From: Kibdelosporangium aridum | GTDB taxonomy: Bacteria > Actinomycetota > Actinomycetes > Mycobacteriales > Pseudonocardiaceae | DNA length: 64,000 nucleotides | Assembly (NCBI RefSeq): GCF_900176515.1 | Contig: NZ_FWXV01000001.1 | Coordinates: forward strand, 248,001-312,000 | Reading direction: 5' to 3' | Shown here: positions 54,868-64,000 of the stretch, in pieces | How positions within the stretch are numbered: the first letter of the stretch is position 1 | Layout of the letters: each line of letters begins with the position of its first letter | The notes under the pieces: model-generated | The model's input: the letters and a program-made list of their open reading frames with translations, nothing else | Database searches by the model: none | What the model was told of the DNA's origin: nothing | Translations under genes and position numbers: made by a program

Positions 54868-56661
54868 ATGGGCCGTGCGTTAGTTGTCTTGACAGCGTTG
54901 ATGATGGTCGCGATCGGCACTCCGGCTGCTGCCACGCGACCCGTGTTCGTTCTTCATGATGGTGTCAGCCAACCGATCTATTCGTATCAGCAGGCCATCC
55001 GGGAGACCGCGTGGGTGGAGACCGGCACGGACCACGACCGCGACGGCCGGATCGACCGCGTGGCCGCCGACGTGATCCGGCCGGCTGAACCGGCCAAGCG
55101 GGGTCAGCGTGTGCCGGTGATCATGGACGTCAGTCCGTACTACGCGTGTTGCGGCCGTGGAAACGAGGCGCAGAAGAAAACCTATGCGCCGGACGGCAAA
55201 CCCGAGCAGTTCCCGCTGTTCTACGACAACTACTTCGTTCCGCGTGGCTACGCCGTCGTGCTGGTCGATCTCGGTGGTACGAACCGGTCGTCGGGATGTT
55301 TCGACGAAGTGGCCTCAGGCAACGCCGTTGTGCGTTGGCTCAATGGTCGTGCGCGTGGATTCGGCTCTGCTGAAGGCAATGACGCGGTCACGGCACGCTG
55401 GGCGAACGGTTCTGTCGGCGTGGTCGGGAAATCGCAGGATGGTGCGACCGCCATCGGCATGGCTGTGTCCGGTATCGAAGGCGTCAAGACCGTCGTGCCG
55501 ATCGCCGCGGTCAGCAACTACTACGCCCAGCACATCTCCCACGGTGCTCCCCGCTCTGCGCCTGGCAACGGTGGTTCCTCCTTCACCTACAACGATCGTG
55601 CGAAGGAGCTTTGCGTACCGTTCGAGCAGGAGAACAGAGACCGGGCGGGCACCAACGGGGACTACAACGCGTACTGGAAGCAGTCGAACTACGCGGCGAA
55701 AGCCGGGAATGTCCGCGCCAGTGTCTTCTCCGTGCACGGCTTCCAGGACGCCAACGTTCCGGTCGACCAGTTCACGATCTGGTGGGAGGCGCTGGGCCGC
55801 GCCGGAGTCACTCGTAAGGCCTGGCTGAACCAGGCCGCGCACGTGGAAGCTTTCGATTTGCGGCGTCAGCTGTGGGTCGCGACTTTGCACCGATGGTTCG
55901 ACCGTTGGCTCTTCGATGTCCGCAACGGTATCGAGTACGAGCCGAGGGTCCACTTGGAACAGTCACCTGACCGTTGGGTGGACGCGTGGCAGTGGCCTGC
56001 GCCAGGACGACCGGTGACGCTCTGGCCTGCCGGTGACGGCAAGTTGGCCAGCCGACCCGGCAGCGGTACGGCCACTGTGGTCGATGATCCGGCCATCGGT
56101 CGTGAGCAGTGGGCGAGTGAGGCGTCCACTGCCCGCGCACTGTTCACCAGCGACCCGATGCCCGTAGCGACACGGTTGTCCGGAACGTCATCGGTGACTA
56201 TCACGGCGAGTTCGGACAAATCGGCGGCCCGTCTGGGTGTGGCCCTTGTGGACTACGGCCCGGCGACGGCACGCAACACGGCGCCGTACAACTCCGGGAT
56301 CAAGAACCTCGGCACCCGGTCGTGCTGGGGCGAGAGCCGTCCCGGTGACAGTCCCTGCTTCATCGACACAGCAACAGATCTGGTGGACGTACAGCATCGG
56401 ATCGTCGCGCTGGGCTGGGCGGATCTTGGGCATTACGCGTCCATCGAACGCGGTGCCGCGCTCACACCGGGCAAGTCCTACACGATGACGTTCCCGCTCA
56501 CCGGGATGGACACGATCGTCCCAGCTGGACACCGGCTCGGGCTGATCGTCGGCGGTACCGACGCGACGCACTTCGATCCGGAGTTGCCCAGGCTGGACAA
56601 CACCATGACCTTCGATCTGGCAAGGACTTCGATCACCGTGCCGTGGGCGGCGACGCGATGA
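54868..56661 (+). CDS. Secreted Xaa-Pro dipeptidyl-peptidase-like hydrolase (peptidase family S15)
   Basis: 597 aa from ATG 54868; GTG 54805 is in frame but would put 21 residues before an obvious signal peptide. Signal peptide MGRALVVLTALMMVAIGTPAAA. The alpha/beta-hydrolase domain has nucleophile Ser189 in GKSQDG (family usual GKSYxG), Asp294 in VHGFQDANVP and His325 in NQAAHVEAF. A C-terminal beta-sandwich (~400-597) is typical of the X-Pro/CocE family. It removes X-Pro dipeptides or acts as an acyl esterase outside the cell. Codon 5 is TTA. A link to the polyketide is not evident. Confidence 0.88.
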   Translation: MGRALVVLTALMMVAIGTPAAATRPVFVLHDGVSQPIYSYQQAIRETAWVETGTDHDRDGRIDRVAADVIRPAEPAKRGQRVPVIMDVSPYYACCGRGNEAQKKTYAPDGKPEQFPLFYDNYFVPRGYAVVLVDLGGTNRSSGCFDEVASGNAVVRWLNGRARGFGSAEGNDAVTARWANGSVGVVGKSQDGATAIGMAVSGIEGVKTVVPIAAVSNYYAQHISHGAPRSAPGNGGSSFTYNDRAKELCVPFEQENRDRAGTNGDYNAYWKQSNYAAKAGNVRASVFSVHGFQDANVPVDQFTIWWEALGRAGVTRKAWLNQAAHVEAFDLRRQLWVATLHRWFDRWLFDVRNGIEYEPRVHLEQSPDRWVDAWQWPAPGRPVTLWPAGDGKLASRPGSGTATVVDDPAIGREQWASEASTARALFTSDPMPVATRLSGTSSVTITASSDKSAARLGVALVDYGPATARNTAPYNSGIKNLGTRSCWGESRPGDSPCFIDTATDLVDVQHRIVALGWADLGHYASIERGAALTPGKSYTMTFPLTGMDTIVPAGHRLGLIVGGTDATHFDPELPRLDNTMTFDLARTSITVPWAATR

Positions 56662-56735
56662 TCGATGGTGCCCTGCGTGTGGCGCGATGGGGCAGACATT
56701 GGGGAGATCGGCCGGTTGAGGCGTCCGGCCGGACC

Positions 56736-56741
56736 TAAGCT
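56736..56741 (+). promoter_or_regulatory. Probable -10 box of the kinase gene (leaderless start)
   Basis: TAAGCT fits the actinobacterial -10 pattern TANNNT and ends 8 nt before GTG 56750, with no ribosome site between. This suggests transcription begins at or next to the start codon. Confidence 0.4.
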
Positions 56742-56749
56742 GCGCCCCC

Positions 56750-58744
56750 GTGACCGATGGAACGGGAATGCTGGTTGCCCAAAGGTACCGTCTGGTGCGG
56801 GTGATCGGCGCCGGCGGAATGGGCCGGGTCTGGCTGGGGCATGACGAACTCATCGGCCGCGAAGTGGCGATCAAGGAGTTGCTGCTGCCGCCTGGGCTCG
56901 ACGACGGACAGCGGACGATGCTGTGCGAGCGCGCGATGCGGGAGGCGCGGGCCGCGGGCCGACTGAACCATCCGGGAATCGTGACGGTGCACGATGTCGT
57001 GCAGCACAACGGCACCCCGATGATCGTGATGGAGTTCGTGCGAGGCGGGTCGCTGTCGGATGCCGTCCGGGAGCACGGGCCGCTGCCCGTCGAGCAGGTG
57101 GCACGCATCGGTGCGGCGATGCTGGACGCGTTGCAGGTGGCCCATCGGGCCGGCATCGTGCACCGCGATCTCAAGCCTGCCAACGTGTTGCTGGCCGAGG
57201 ACCGCGTGGTGATCACCGACTTCGGGATCGCTCGGCTGATGGGTGATGTCCAGCTCACCACCTCCGGCACGATCGTCGGCACGCCCGCGTACATGGCTCC
57301 GGAGCAGGGGACCGGTGCGCCCGTCACACCGGCTTCGGATCTGTGGTCGTTGGGTGCGACGCTTTACGCCGCCTTGGAAGGCCGCCCGCCCTACGACGGC
57401 CCCGATTTCATGGCGACGTTGTCGGCGCTGTTGACGAGGGATCCACTGCCGCCGGTGCGCTCGGGCCGCCTCACGCCGTTGCTCAACGCCTTGCTGCGCA
57501 AGGATCCCACGCAGCGGGCGACTCCCGAGCAAGTCGCGGCTCTCCTGGCCGGTGGCGACAGCGACATGGTGACCCAGAGGATGCACATGGCTGCGCCAGC
57601 CAAGCGGGGCGGCACCGGCCGACGCACGATCCTGCTCGCCGGAGGCGCTGCGCTCGTCGCGATCGGCGCGTCCACGGCGTGGATCCTGAGTGGAAAGGAC
57701 GGGGAGACCCAGACTCCCGGGAACACCGCCAACTCGAGCGGCCTTCCGGCGAAGGAGAGCCCGCAGAGCGCGCCGGAGACAAGCGCCGCGGCCGAATCGC
57801 CTGGCAAGCCGGTCGAGATCACCGAGCACATCCAGCTGACCGGCCACAAGGAGGAAGTGACCTCGGTGGCGTTCAGCCCGGACGGCAAGCTGCTGGCCAG
57901 CGCCGACGGCGAACTCAGCGAGGTGCCGACGGCGCGGTTGTGGGACGCGGCAACCGGACAGCTGCTGGCCACCCTCACCGGCCCACCGGGGCCCGGCGGC
58001 GGGTCGGTGTCCGCCGTGGCGTTCAGTCCCGACGGCAAGCTGCTGGCCGGGGGCGGAAACCACCTGCACGACAGCACCAGGCTGTGGAACGTCGCGGATC
58101 GCCAGCTCGTCGGTCCACTGGCCGACAGTGGTTCCATCATGAAGCACCTGGCCTTCAGCCCAGATGGCAAGACCGTGGCCGGGGCCACCCACAGGGGCGG
58201 GGCGAAGCTCTGGGACGTCGCGACCAGGCAGGTCAAGATCGGGCTGCCCGACCACAACGGCAACCGCAACCTGGTCTTCAGCCCGGATGGCTCGCTGATC
58301 GCCTACGCGGGCAAGGGCACGAAGGAGAAGGCGCGGATCGTCGAGGTGGCGAGCGGACGAACGGTTCGCAGCATCGAGGATGCGACCGGTAGTGACATTG
58401 CATTCTCGCCGGACGGGAAGAAGCTCGCGGTTCCCGATGCCGACGGGACCAACAGCGTCCGCGTCTATGACATGGCCACCGGCGAAAGCACGCCTTGGTT
58501 CGACAAGAACGACGAAATCATCATCGATTCCGTGGCGTACAGCCCGGATGGCAAGACCGTCGCCGCGTGGGGCCAGGGCAACACCATCCAATTGTGGGAC
58601 GTGGCGACCCGGCGGATCCGCGCTGTGCTCATCGGCTCGGCGGGAAATGTGAATACAGTGGTATTCGACCCCACTGGAACACGGATCGCCAGCGGTGGCG
58701 ACGACAAGACCATCAGGATCTGGAAACTGTCCCCGTCGAAGTGA
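56750..58744 (+). CDS. Ser/Thr protein kinase with C-terminal WD40 repeats
   Basis: 664 aa. The N-terminal PknB-type kinase domain (about 10-270) has the glycine loop GAGGMG, Lys42, catalytic HRDLKPAN (Asp140), DFG (157-159) and APE (YMAPEQ). A single membrane segment near 290-312 (ILLAGGAALVAIGASTAWIL) follows. The extracytoplasmic part (~350-664) has WD40-like repeats built on VAFSPDGKLLA and TVAFSPDG-type units. Such receptor-like kinases sense external ligands through the propeller. GTG 56750 appears leaderless; ATG 56768 is an alternative. No sign that it belongs to the PKS cluster. Confidence 0.92.
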   Translation: MTDGTGMLVAQRYRLVRVIGAGGMGRVWLGHDELIGREVAIKELLLPPGLDDGQRTMLCERAMREARAAGRLNHPGIVTVHDVVQHNGTPMIVMEFVRGGSLSDAVREHGPLPVEQVARIGAAMLDALQVAHRAGIVHRDLKPANVLLAEDRVVITDFGIARLMGDVQLTTSGTIVGTPAYMAPEQGTGAPVTPASDLWSLGATLYAALEGRPPYDGPDFMATLSALLTRDPLPPVRSGRLTPLLNALLRKDPTQRATPEQVAALLAGGDSDMVTQRMHMAAPAKRGGTGRRTILLAGGAALVAIGASTAWILSGKDGETQTPGNTANSSGLPAKESPQSAPETSAAAESPGKPVEITEHIQLTGHKEEVTSVAFSPDGKLLASADGELSEVPTARLWDAATGQLLATLTGPPGPGGGSVSAVAFSPDGKLLAGGGNHLHDSTRLWNVADRQLVGPLADSGSIMKHLAFSPDGKTVAGATHRGGAKLWDVATRQVKIGLPDHNGNRNLVFSPDGSLIAYAGKGTKEKARIVEVASGRTVRSIEDATGSDIAFSPDGKKLAVPDADGTNSVRVYDMATGESTPWFDKNDEIIIDSVAYSPDGKTVAAWGQGNTIQLWDVATRRIRAVLIGSAGNVNTVVFDPTGTRIASGGDDKTIRIWKLSPSK

Positions 58745-58784
58745 CAGTCACCTCCGGCGGGTGCGGCCGAACGGAGGACTGCCG

Positions 58785-59093
58785 ATGGGCGATGGCTGGG
58801 ATCTGCTGTCCACCCTGGGTGTCGTGGCGCTCGTGCTGGTCATCGTCAGCGCTGTCGTGGTGTTGGGGCTCGCGATCGTCATGGTCCGGCGGCACCGGAA
58901 GGTGCATCAGCCTGGCGTGCCGGTGTCGGCCAAGGTCTCGTACTACGGGTCGATCATCTACGCCCTGTCGCCCGTCGACGCCCTGCCTGACCCTGTTCTG
59001 ATCGACGACATCGGCGTGCTCGCGGCCGCGTTGGTGTACGTCGGGCACGTGGTGAAGAAGGTCGCGCGAAAGCGCAGCAAGACCTCGTCCTGA
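58785..59093 (+). CDS. DUF1232 (YkvA-like) membrane protein
   Basis: 102 aa from ATG 58785, with GGAGG at 58773-58777. One N-terminal membrane segment (VVALVLVIVSAVVVLGLAIV) is followed by the DUF1232 core YALSPVDALPDPVLIDD and a second hydrophobic helix, with a basic C-terminus. It lies 40 bp after the kinase gene. Its family function is not established. Confidence 0.85.
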   Translation: MGDGWDLLSTLGVVALVLVIVSAVVVLGLAIVMVRRHRKVHQPGVPVSAKVSYYGSIIYALSPVDALPDPVLIDDIGVLAAALVYVGHVVKKVARKRSKTSS

Positions 59094-59110
59094 CCGCTCA
59101 ACCGGGGGAG

Positions 59111-59596
59111 ATGTCCAGACAGCGGTTCGTCCGATATGGCACCATCTCGAATGTGACCAGCCGACCCGCCGAGGAGCAGCGCCTGAGCGACCTCGTCCGG
59201 CTGCGTCGTGTTCGTGACCGGATCGACCGGGAGTACGCGCAGCCGCTGAACGTCGAGGCGCTGGCTCGCGGTGTGAACATGTCGACCGGGCATCTCAGCC
59301 GTCAGTTCCGGGCCGCGTACGGCGAGTCACCGTACAGCTACCTTATGACGCGGCGCATCGAGCGCGCGATGGCGCTGCTGCGTCGCGGTGACCTCAGCGT
59401 CACCGAGGTCTGTTTCGCAGTGGGCTGCTCGTCGTTGGGCACCTTCAGCACGCGTTTCACTGAGCTGGTCGGTGTACCGCCCAGCACGTACCGCGCCCAG
59501 CACGGTCGCACGACCGCGGGGATACCGTCGTGCATGGCCAAACAGGTGACAAGACCGATCAGGAATAAAGAAGCGCCGGTCGCGAGCCGCACCTAA
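59111..59596 (+). CDS. AraC-family transcriptional regulator
   Basis: 161 aa from ATG 59111; the GGGGG upstream is close, and GTG 59153 is an in-frame alternative. It is almost only the DNA-binding part: two helix-turn-helix motifs, LNVEALARGVNMSTGHLSRQ and LSVTEVCFAVGCSSLGTFST, with the FTELVGVPPSTYR signature. No ligand-binding domain is present. The VOC-family gene 9 bp downstream is a common partner and probable target. Confidence 0.92.
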   Translation: MSRQRFVRYGTISNVTSRPAEEQRLSDLVRLRRVRDRIDREYAQPLNVEALARGVNMSTGHLSRQFRAAYGESPYSYLMTRRIERAMALLRRGDLSVTEVCFAVGCSSLGTFSTRFTELVGVPPSTYRAQHGRTTAGIPSCMAKQVTRPIRNKEAPVASRT

Positions 59597-59605
59597 TGTG
59601 ACCCC

Positions 59606-60016
59606 ATGGACATCTCAATTCACGCGAGCTTCCTGCCGCATGACGACGCGGACGCCGCGCTGGCGTTCTACCGGGACATCCTTGGCTTCGAGGTCCGTAA
59701 CGACGTCGGGTACGACGGCATGCGTTGGATCACGGTCGGTCCTCCCGGGCAGCCGGGCACGTCCATCGTCCTGCACCCACCGGGCGCCGACCCGGGCATC
59801 ACCGACGAAGAGCGCCGCGTCATCACCGACATGATGGCCAAGGGCACCTACGGCGGCATCGTGCTGGCCACCAAGGACATCGACGCCACCTTCGCGCGGC
59901 TGCAGGCCAGCGACGCCGAGGTCATCCAGGAGCCGACCGACCAGCCGTACGGCGTGCGCGACTGCGCCTTCCGCGACCCCGCGGGCAACATGGTCCGCAT
60001 GCAGGAAATGCCCTGA
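59606..60016 (+). CDS. VOC-family (glyoxalase/bleomycin-resistance fold) protein
   Basis: 136 aa. Two beta-alpha-beta-beta-beta units: the first has ALAFYRDILGFEV, and the second ends FRDPAGNMVRMQEM with the usual C-terminal Glu of the metal site. The fold serves dioxygenases, glyoxalases and drug-binding proteins; the substrate is unknown. It is probably controlled by the AraC gene that precedes it by 9 bp. Confidence 0.9.
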   Translation: MDISIHASFLPHDDADAALAFYRDILGFEVRNDVGYDGMRWITVGPPGQPGTSIVLHPPGADPGITDEERRVITDMMAKGTYGGIVLATKDIDATFARLQASDAEVIQEPTDQPYGVRDCAFRDPAGNMVRMQEMP

Positions 60017-60027
60017 CCAGGCCGGTT

Positions 60028-60056
60028 GAGTGCTGAGCCCTGCGCGCTCAGCACTC
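60028..60056 (+). terminator. Terminator after the VOC gene
   Basis: A perfect 10-bp stem, GAGTGCTGAG (60028-60037) with CTCAGCACTC (60047-60056), encloses a 9-nt loop 11 bp after the stop. The remaining 60057-60115 precedes the UvrA-like gene and shows only its ribosome site GGAGAC. Confidence 0.75.
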
Positions 60057-60115
60057 GTCGAGCCGTCCGGTGAATCGAGCGAGGCGGTCCCCGCCTGAGT
60101 AGATGGAGACAGTGA

Positions 60116-62509
<2,394 letters not shown>

Positions 62510-62526
62510 CCACTAGTGTCGGGCGC

Positions 62527-63324
62527 ATGATCGGGATTGTGCATCCGGGCCAGATGGGCGCGGCGGTCGCGAAGAACCTGGTCGACCGCGGTCTCCAGGT
62601 CGGTTGGGCCTCCGCCGGCCGCGGCCCGGACACCCGTGGACGGGCCGCGGCGGCCGGACTGATCGACTGCGAGACCGTCGCTCGCCTCGCTGACGAGTGC
62701 GACATCGTGCTGTCCATTTGCCCACCACACGCCGCCGTGGAGACCGCGCAGCAGTTGCGCGGCTACACCGGCTTGTACGCCGACCTCAACGCCGTCAGCC
62801 CGACAACGGCAACCCACATCGGCGAACACGTCGACCGGTTCGTCGACGGCGGCATCATCGGCCCGCCGCCCCATACGGACGGAACGACAAGGCTGTACCT
62901 GGCAGGGGATGAGGCTCACACGATCGCAGCCCTCTTCGACGGCACTCCCTTGCGTGCGCAGGTTCTCGGACCACAACCCGGGGACGCGTCGGCGTTGAAG
63001 ATGATATACGCGGCGTGGACGAAGGGCACGGCAGCCATGCTGCTTGCGATCCGGACCGCAGCGCGTTCGTTCGGTGTCGAAGACGCCCTGGTCGAGGAGT
63101 GGGAGATCAGTCAGCCCACGTTGCCGGCGCGATCCGAGCAGGCTGCGCAGTCCGCGCTGGCAAACGGGTGGCGGTGGGCGTTCGAACTGGAGGAGATCGG
63201 CCACACCTTCGCTGAAGCCGACCTCCCCGCCGGATTCGGCGCCGCCGCGGCCGAGATCTTCGGCAGAGTCGGGCGGGGCGGCGACGACCTCGACACCGCC
63301 ATCACCCGGCTCATGGGCGACTAG
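62527..63324 (+). CDS. NAD(P)-dependent oxidoreductase, 6-phosphogluconate/beta-hydroxyacid dehydrogenase type with DUF1932
   Basis: 265 aa; starts 17 bp after the UvrA-like gene, so probably the same transcript. The N-terminal Rossmann fold has GIVHPGQMGAAVAKNL. The helical C-terminal half contains the conserved Lys in SALKMIYAAWTKG and resembles DUF1932. Substrate unknown. Its stop overlaps the stop of the convergent DUF3817 gene in the sequence CTAG. Confidence 0.87.
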   Translation: MIGIVHPGQMGAAVAKNLVDRGLQVGWASAGRGPDTRGRAAAAGLIDCETVARLADECDIVLSICPPHAAVETAQQLRGYTGLYADLNAVSPTTATHIGEHVDRFVDGGIIGPPPHTDGTTRLYLAGDEAHTIAALFDGTPLRAQVLGPQPGDASALKMIYAAWTKGTAAMLLAIRTAARSFGVEDALVEEWEISQPTLPARSEQAAQSALANGWRWAFELEEIGHTFAEADLPAGFGAAAAEIFGRVGRGGDDLDTAITRLMGD

Positions 63325-63638
63325 CCGACGAGCGCGAGCTTCCCGCGCTTGCTGGCCCAACGCTCGAACACGACCGTGCCGAACGGCGGGATGCTCGCGA
63401 CCAGAGCGAGGAACGTCGTACGGAAGTCCCAGCGCTGCGGAGTGCGCACCAACAGCGTGACGACGACGTAGCCAACGAAGATCACACCGTGGATCGGCCC
63501 GAAGATCTGGACGCCGACCTCGTTCTGCACCACCACGTACTTGAAGAACATGCCGATCAGCAGGCCGGCCCAGGACACCGCCTCGGCCATCGCGAGAAGT
63601 CGGAAACGTCCGATTTGCGTGGACAGCATGCACTTCAT
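63321..63638 (-). CDS. DUF3817 integral membrane protein
   Basis: 105 aa. Three membrane segments: ~13-33 (LLAMAEAVSWAGLLIGMFFK), ~45-64 (FGPIHGVIFVGYVVVTLLV) and ~73-90 (TFLALVASIPPFGTVVF). The order E...KY...GPIHG is typical of DUF3817. The start may be ATG 63638 or ATG 63629. Function unknown. Confidence 0.88.
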   Translation of the reverse strand: MKCMLSTQIGRFRLLAMAEAVSWAGLLIGMFFKYVVVQNEVGVQIFGPIHGVIFVGYVVVTLLVRTPQRWDFRTTFLALVASIPPFGTVVFERWASKRGKLALVG

Positions 63639-63726
63639 TGTGCGAGGTGATCGCGATCACCAGCCGTCCGGGGTGGGCTATGCGAAGGTCTCCCCGGACA
63701 TCAGAAGACCTTCCCGGCTTTCGAAC

Positions 63727-63756
63727 GGCGACACCCTGCTCCAGCAGGGCGTCGCC
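63727..63756 (-). terminator. Hairpin terminator for the dehydrogenase gene at the right edge
   Basis: GGCGAC-A-CCCTGCT (63727-63740) pairs with AGCAGGG-C-GTCGCC (63743-63756), with one mismatch and a tight loop. It lies 44 bp beyond the stop of the minus-strand gene at 63800. A second 8-bp stem, GAAGGTCT (63684-63691) with AGACCTTC (63706-63713), follows nearer the DUF3817 gene. Confidence 0.6.
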
Positions 63757-63799
63757 GCCGAAGTACTACGTCGGGCTCAGTGCGGGCGTGATCGGCACG

Positions 63800-64000
63800 T
63801 CACATCAGCTTGTCCTGGGTGATTGGCAGGTCGCGGATGCGTCGGCCAGTGGCGTGGTAGATCGCGTTGCCGATGGCCGCGGGCACTCCGGTGATCGGGG
63901 TCTCGCCGAAGCCCCGTGCCCCGAGTGCCGTACTGACCGGGTCCGGTTTGTCGACGAAGATCGCCTGGATGTCTGGGACGTCCGCGTTCACCGCGATCAG
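63800..64000 (-). CDS. Xanthine dehydrogenase-family molybdopterin-binding subunit, C-terminus (partial)
   Basis: 67 codons from the window edge to the stop. The pattern GARGFGETPITGVPAAIGNAIYHATG followed by RDLPITQDKLM is the usual C-terminal end of the large molybdenum subunit of xanthine dehydrogenase / aldehyde oxidase enzymes, including the GxGExxIxG motif next to the catalytic Glu. The rest lies beyond the window. Confidence 0.88.
   Translation of the reverse strand: MIAVNADVPDIQAIFVDKPDPVSTALGARGFGETPITGVPAAIGNAIYHATGRRIRDLPITQDKLM

Overview
The window is high-GC actinobacterial DNA. Gene style, codon preference and gene families suggest a member of the Pseudonocardiales (Amycolatopsis / Saccharomonospora / Kibdelosporangium type); this is inferred from style, as there is no rRNA or other taxonomic marker here. 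It carries the 3' part of a large modular type I polyketide synthase (PKS) cluster, then probable accessory genes, then genes that look like ordinary chromosome.

Positions 1-43299 encode the end of one PKS protein and three complete ones: a KR-ACP tail, then 3 modules (1598-17014), 4 modules (17058-37898), and 1 module with a thioesterase (37915-43299). Read colinearly with TE release, these nine modules predict the carboxyl half of a macrolactone: C2 with an unusual alkyl group, C3-OH, C4-methyl, C5 reduced, C7-OH, C9 reduced, C11-OH, C13 reduced, C15-OH, C16-methyl with a C16=C17 double bond, and C19-OH. From memory of the structure, this is the C1-C19 pattern of the guanidino marginolactone primycin, whose C2 bears butyl, pentyl or hexyl. 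The neighbouring genes fit. There is a ureohydrolase of the type that unmasks amino marginolactones (43449-44567, minus strand). There is also an acyl-CoA carboxylase beta subunit (53096-54502) with a small partner gene, able in principle to make an alkylmalonyl-CoA for the atypical AT in the last module.

Positions 44642-54738 hold a small membrane protein, a DrrAB-like ABC exporter, a two-component system, a large ATPase/TPR-like regulator, a secreted beta-propeller-like protein and the carboxylase pair. Repeated DNA motifs suggest two regulatory circuits: one shared by the PKS and carboxylase promoters, the other by the exporter and the histidine kinase.

From about 54868 to the end the genes look like general chromosomal ones: a secreted S15 peptidase, a Ser/Thr kinase with WD40 repeats, a DUF1232 protein, an AraC regulator with a VOC protein, a UvrA-like protein, an NAD(P)-binding oxidoreductase, a DUF3817 membrane protein, and the C-terminus of a molybdopterin-dependent dehydrogenase at the right edge. 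The right border of the cluster probably lies near 54740-54870. The left part, including the starter and earlier modules, is outside the window.
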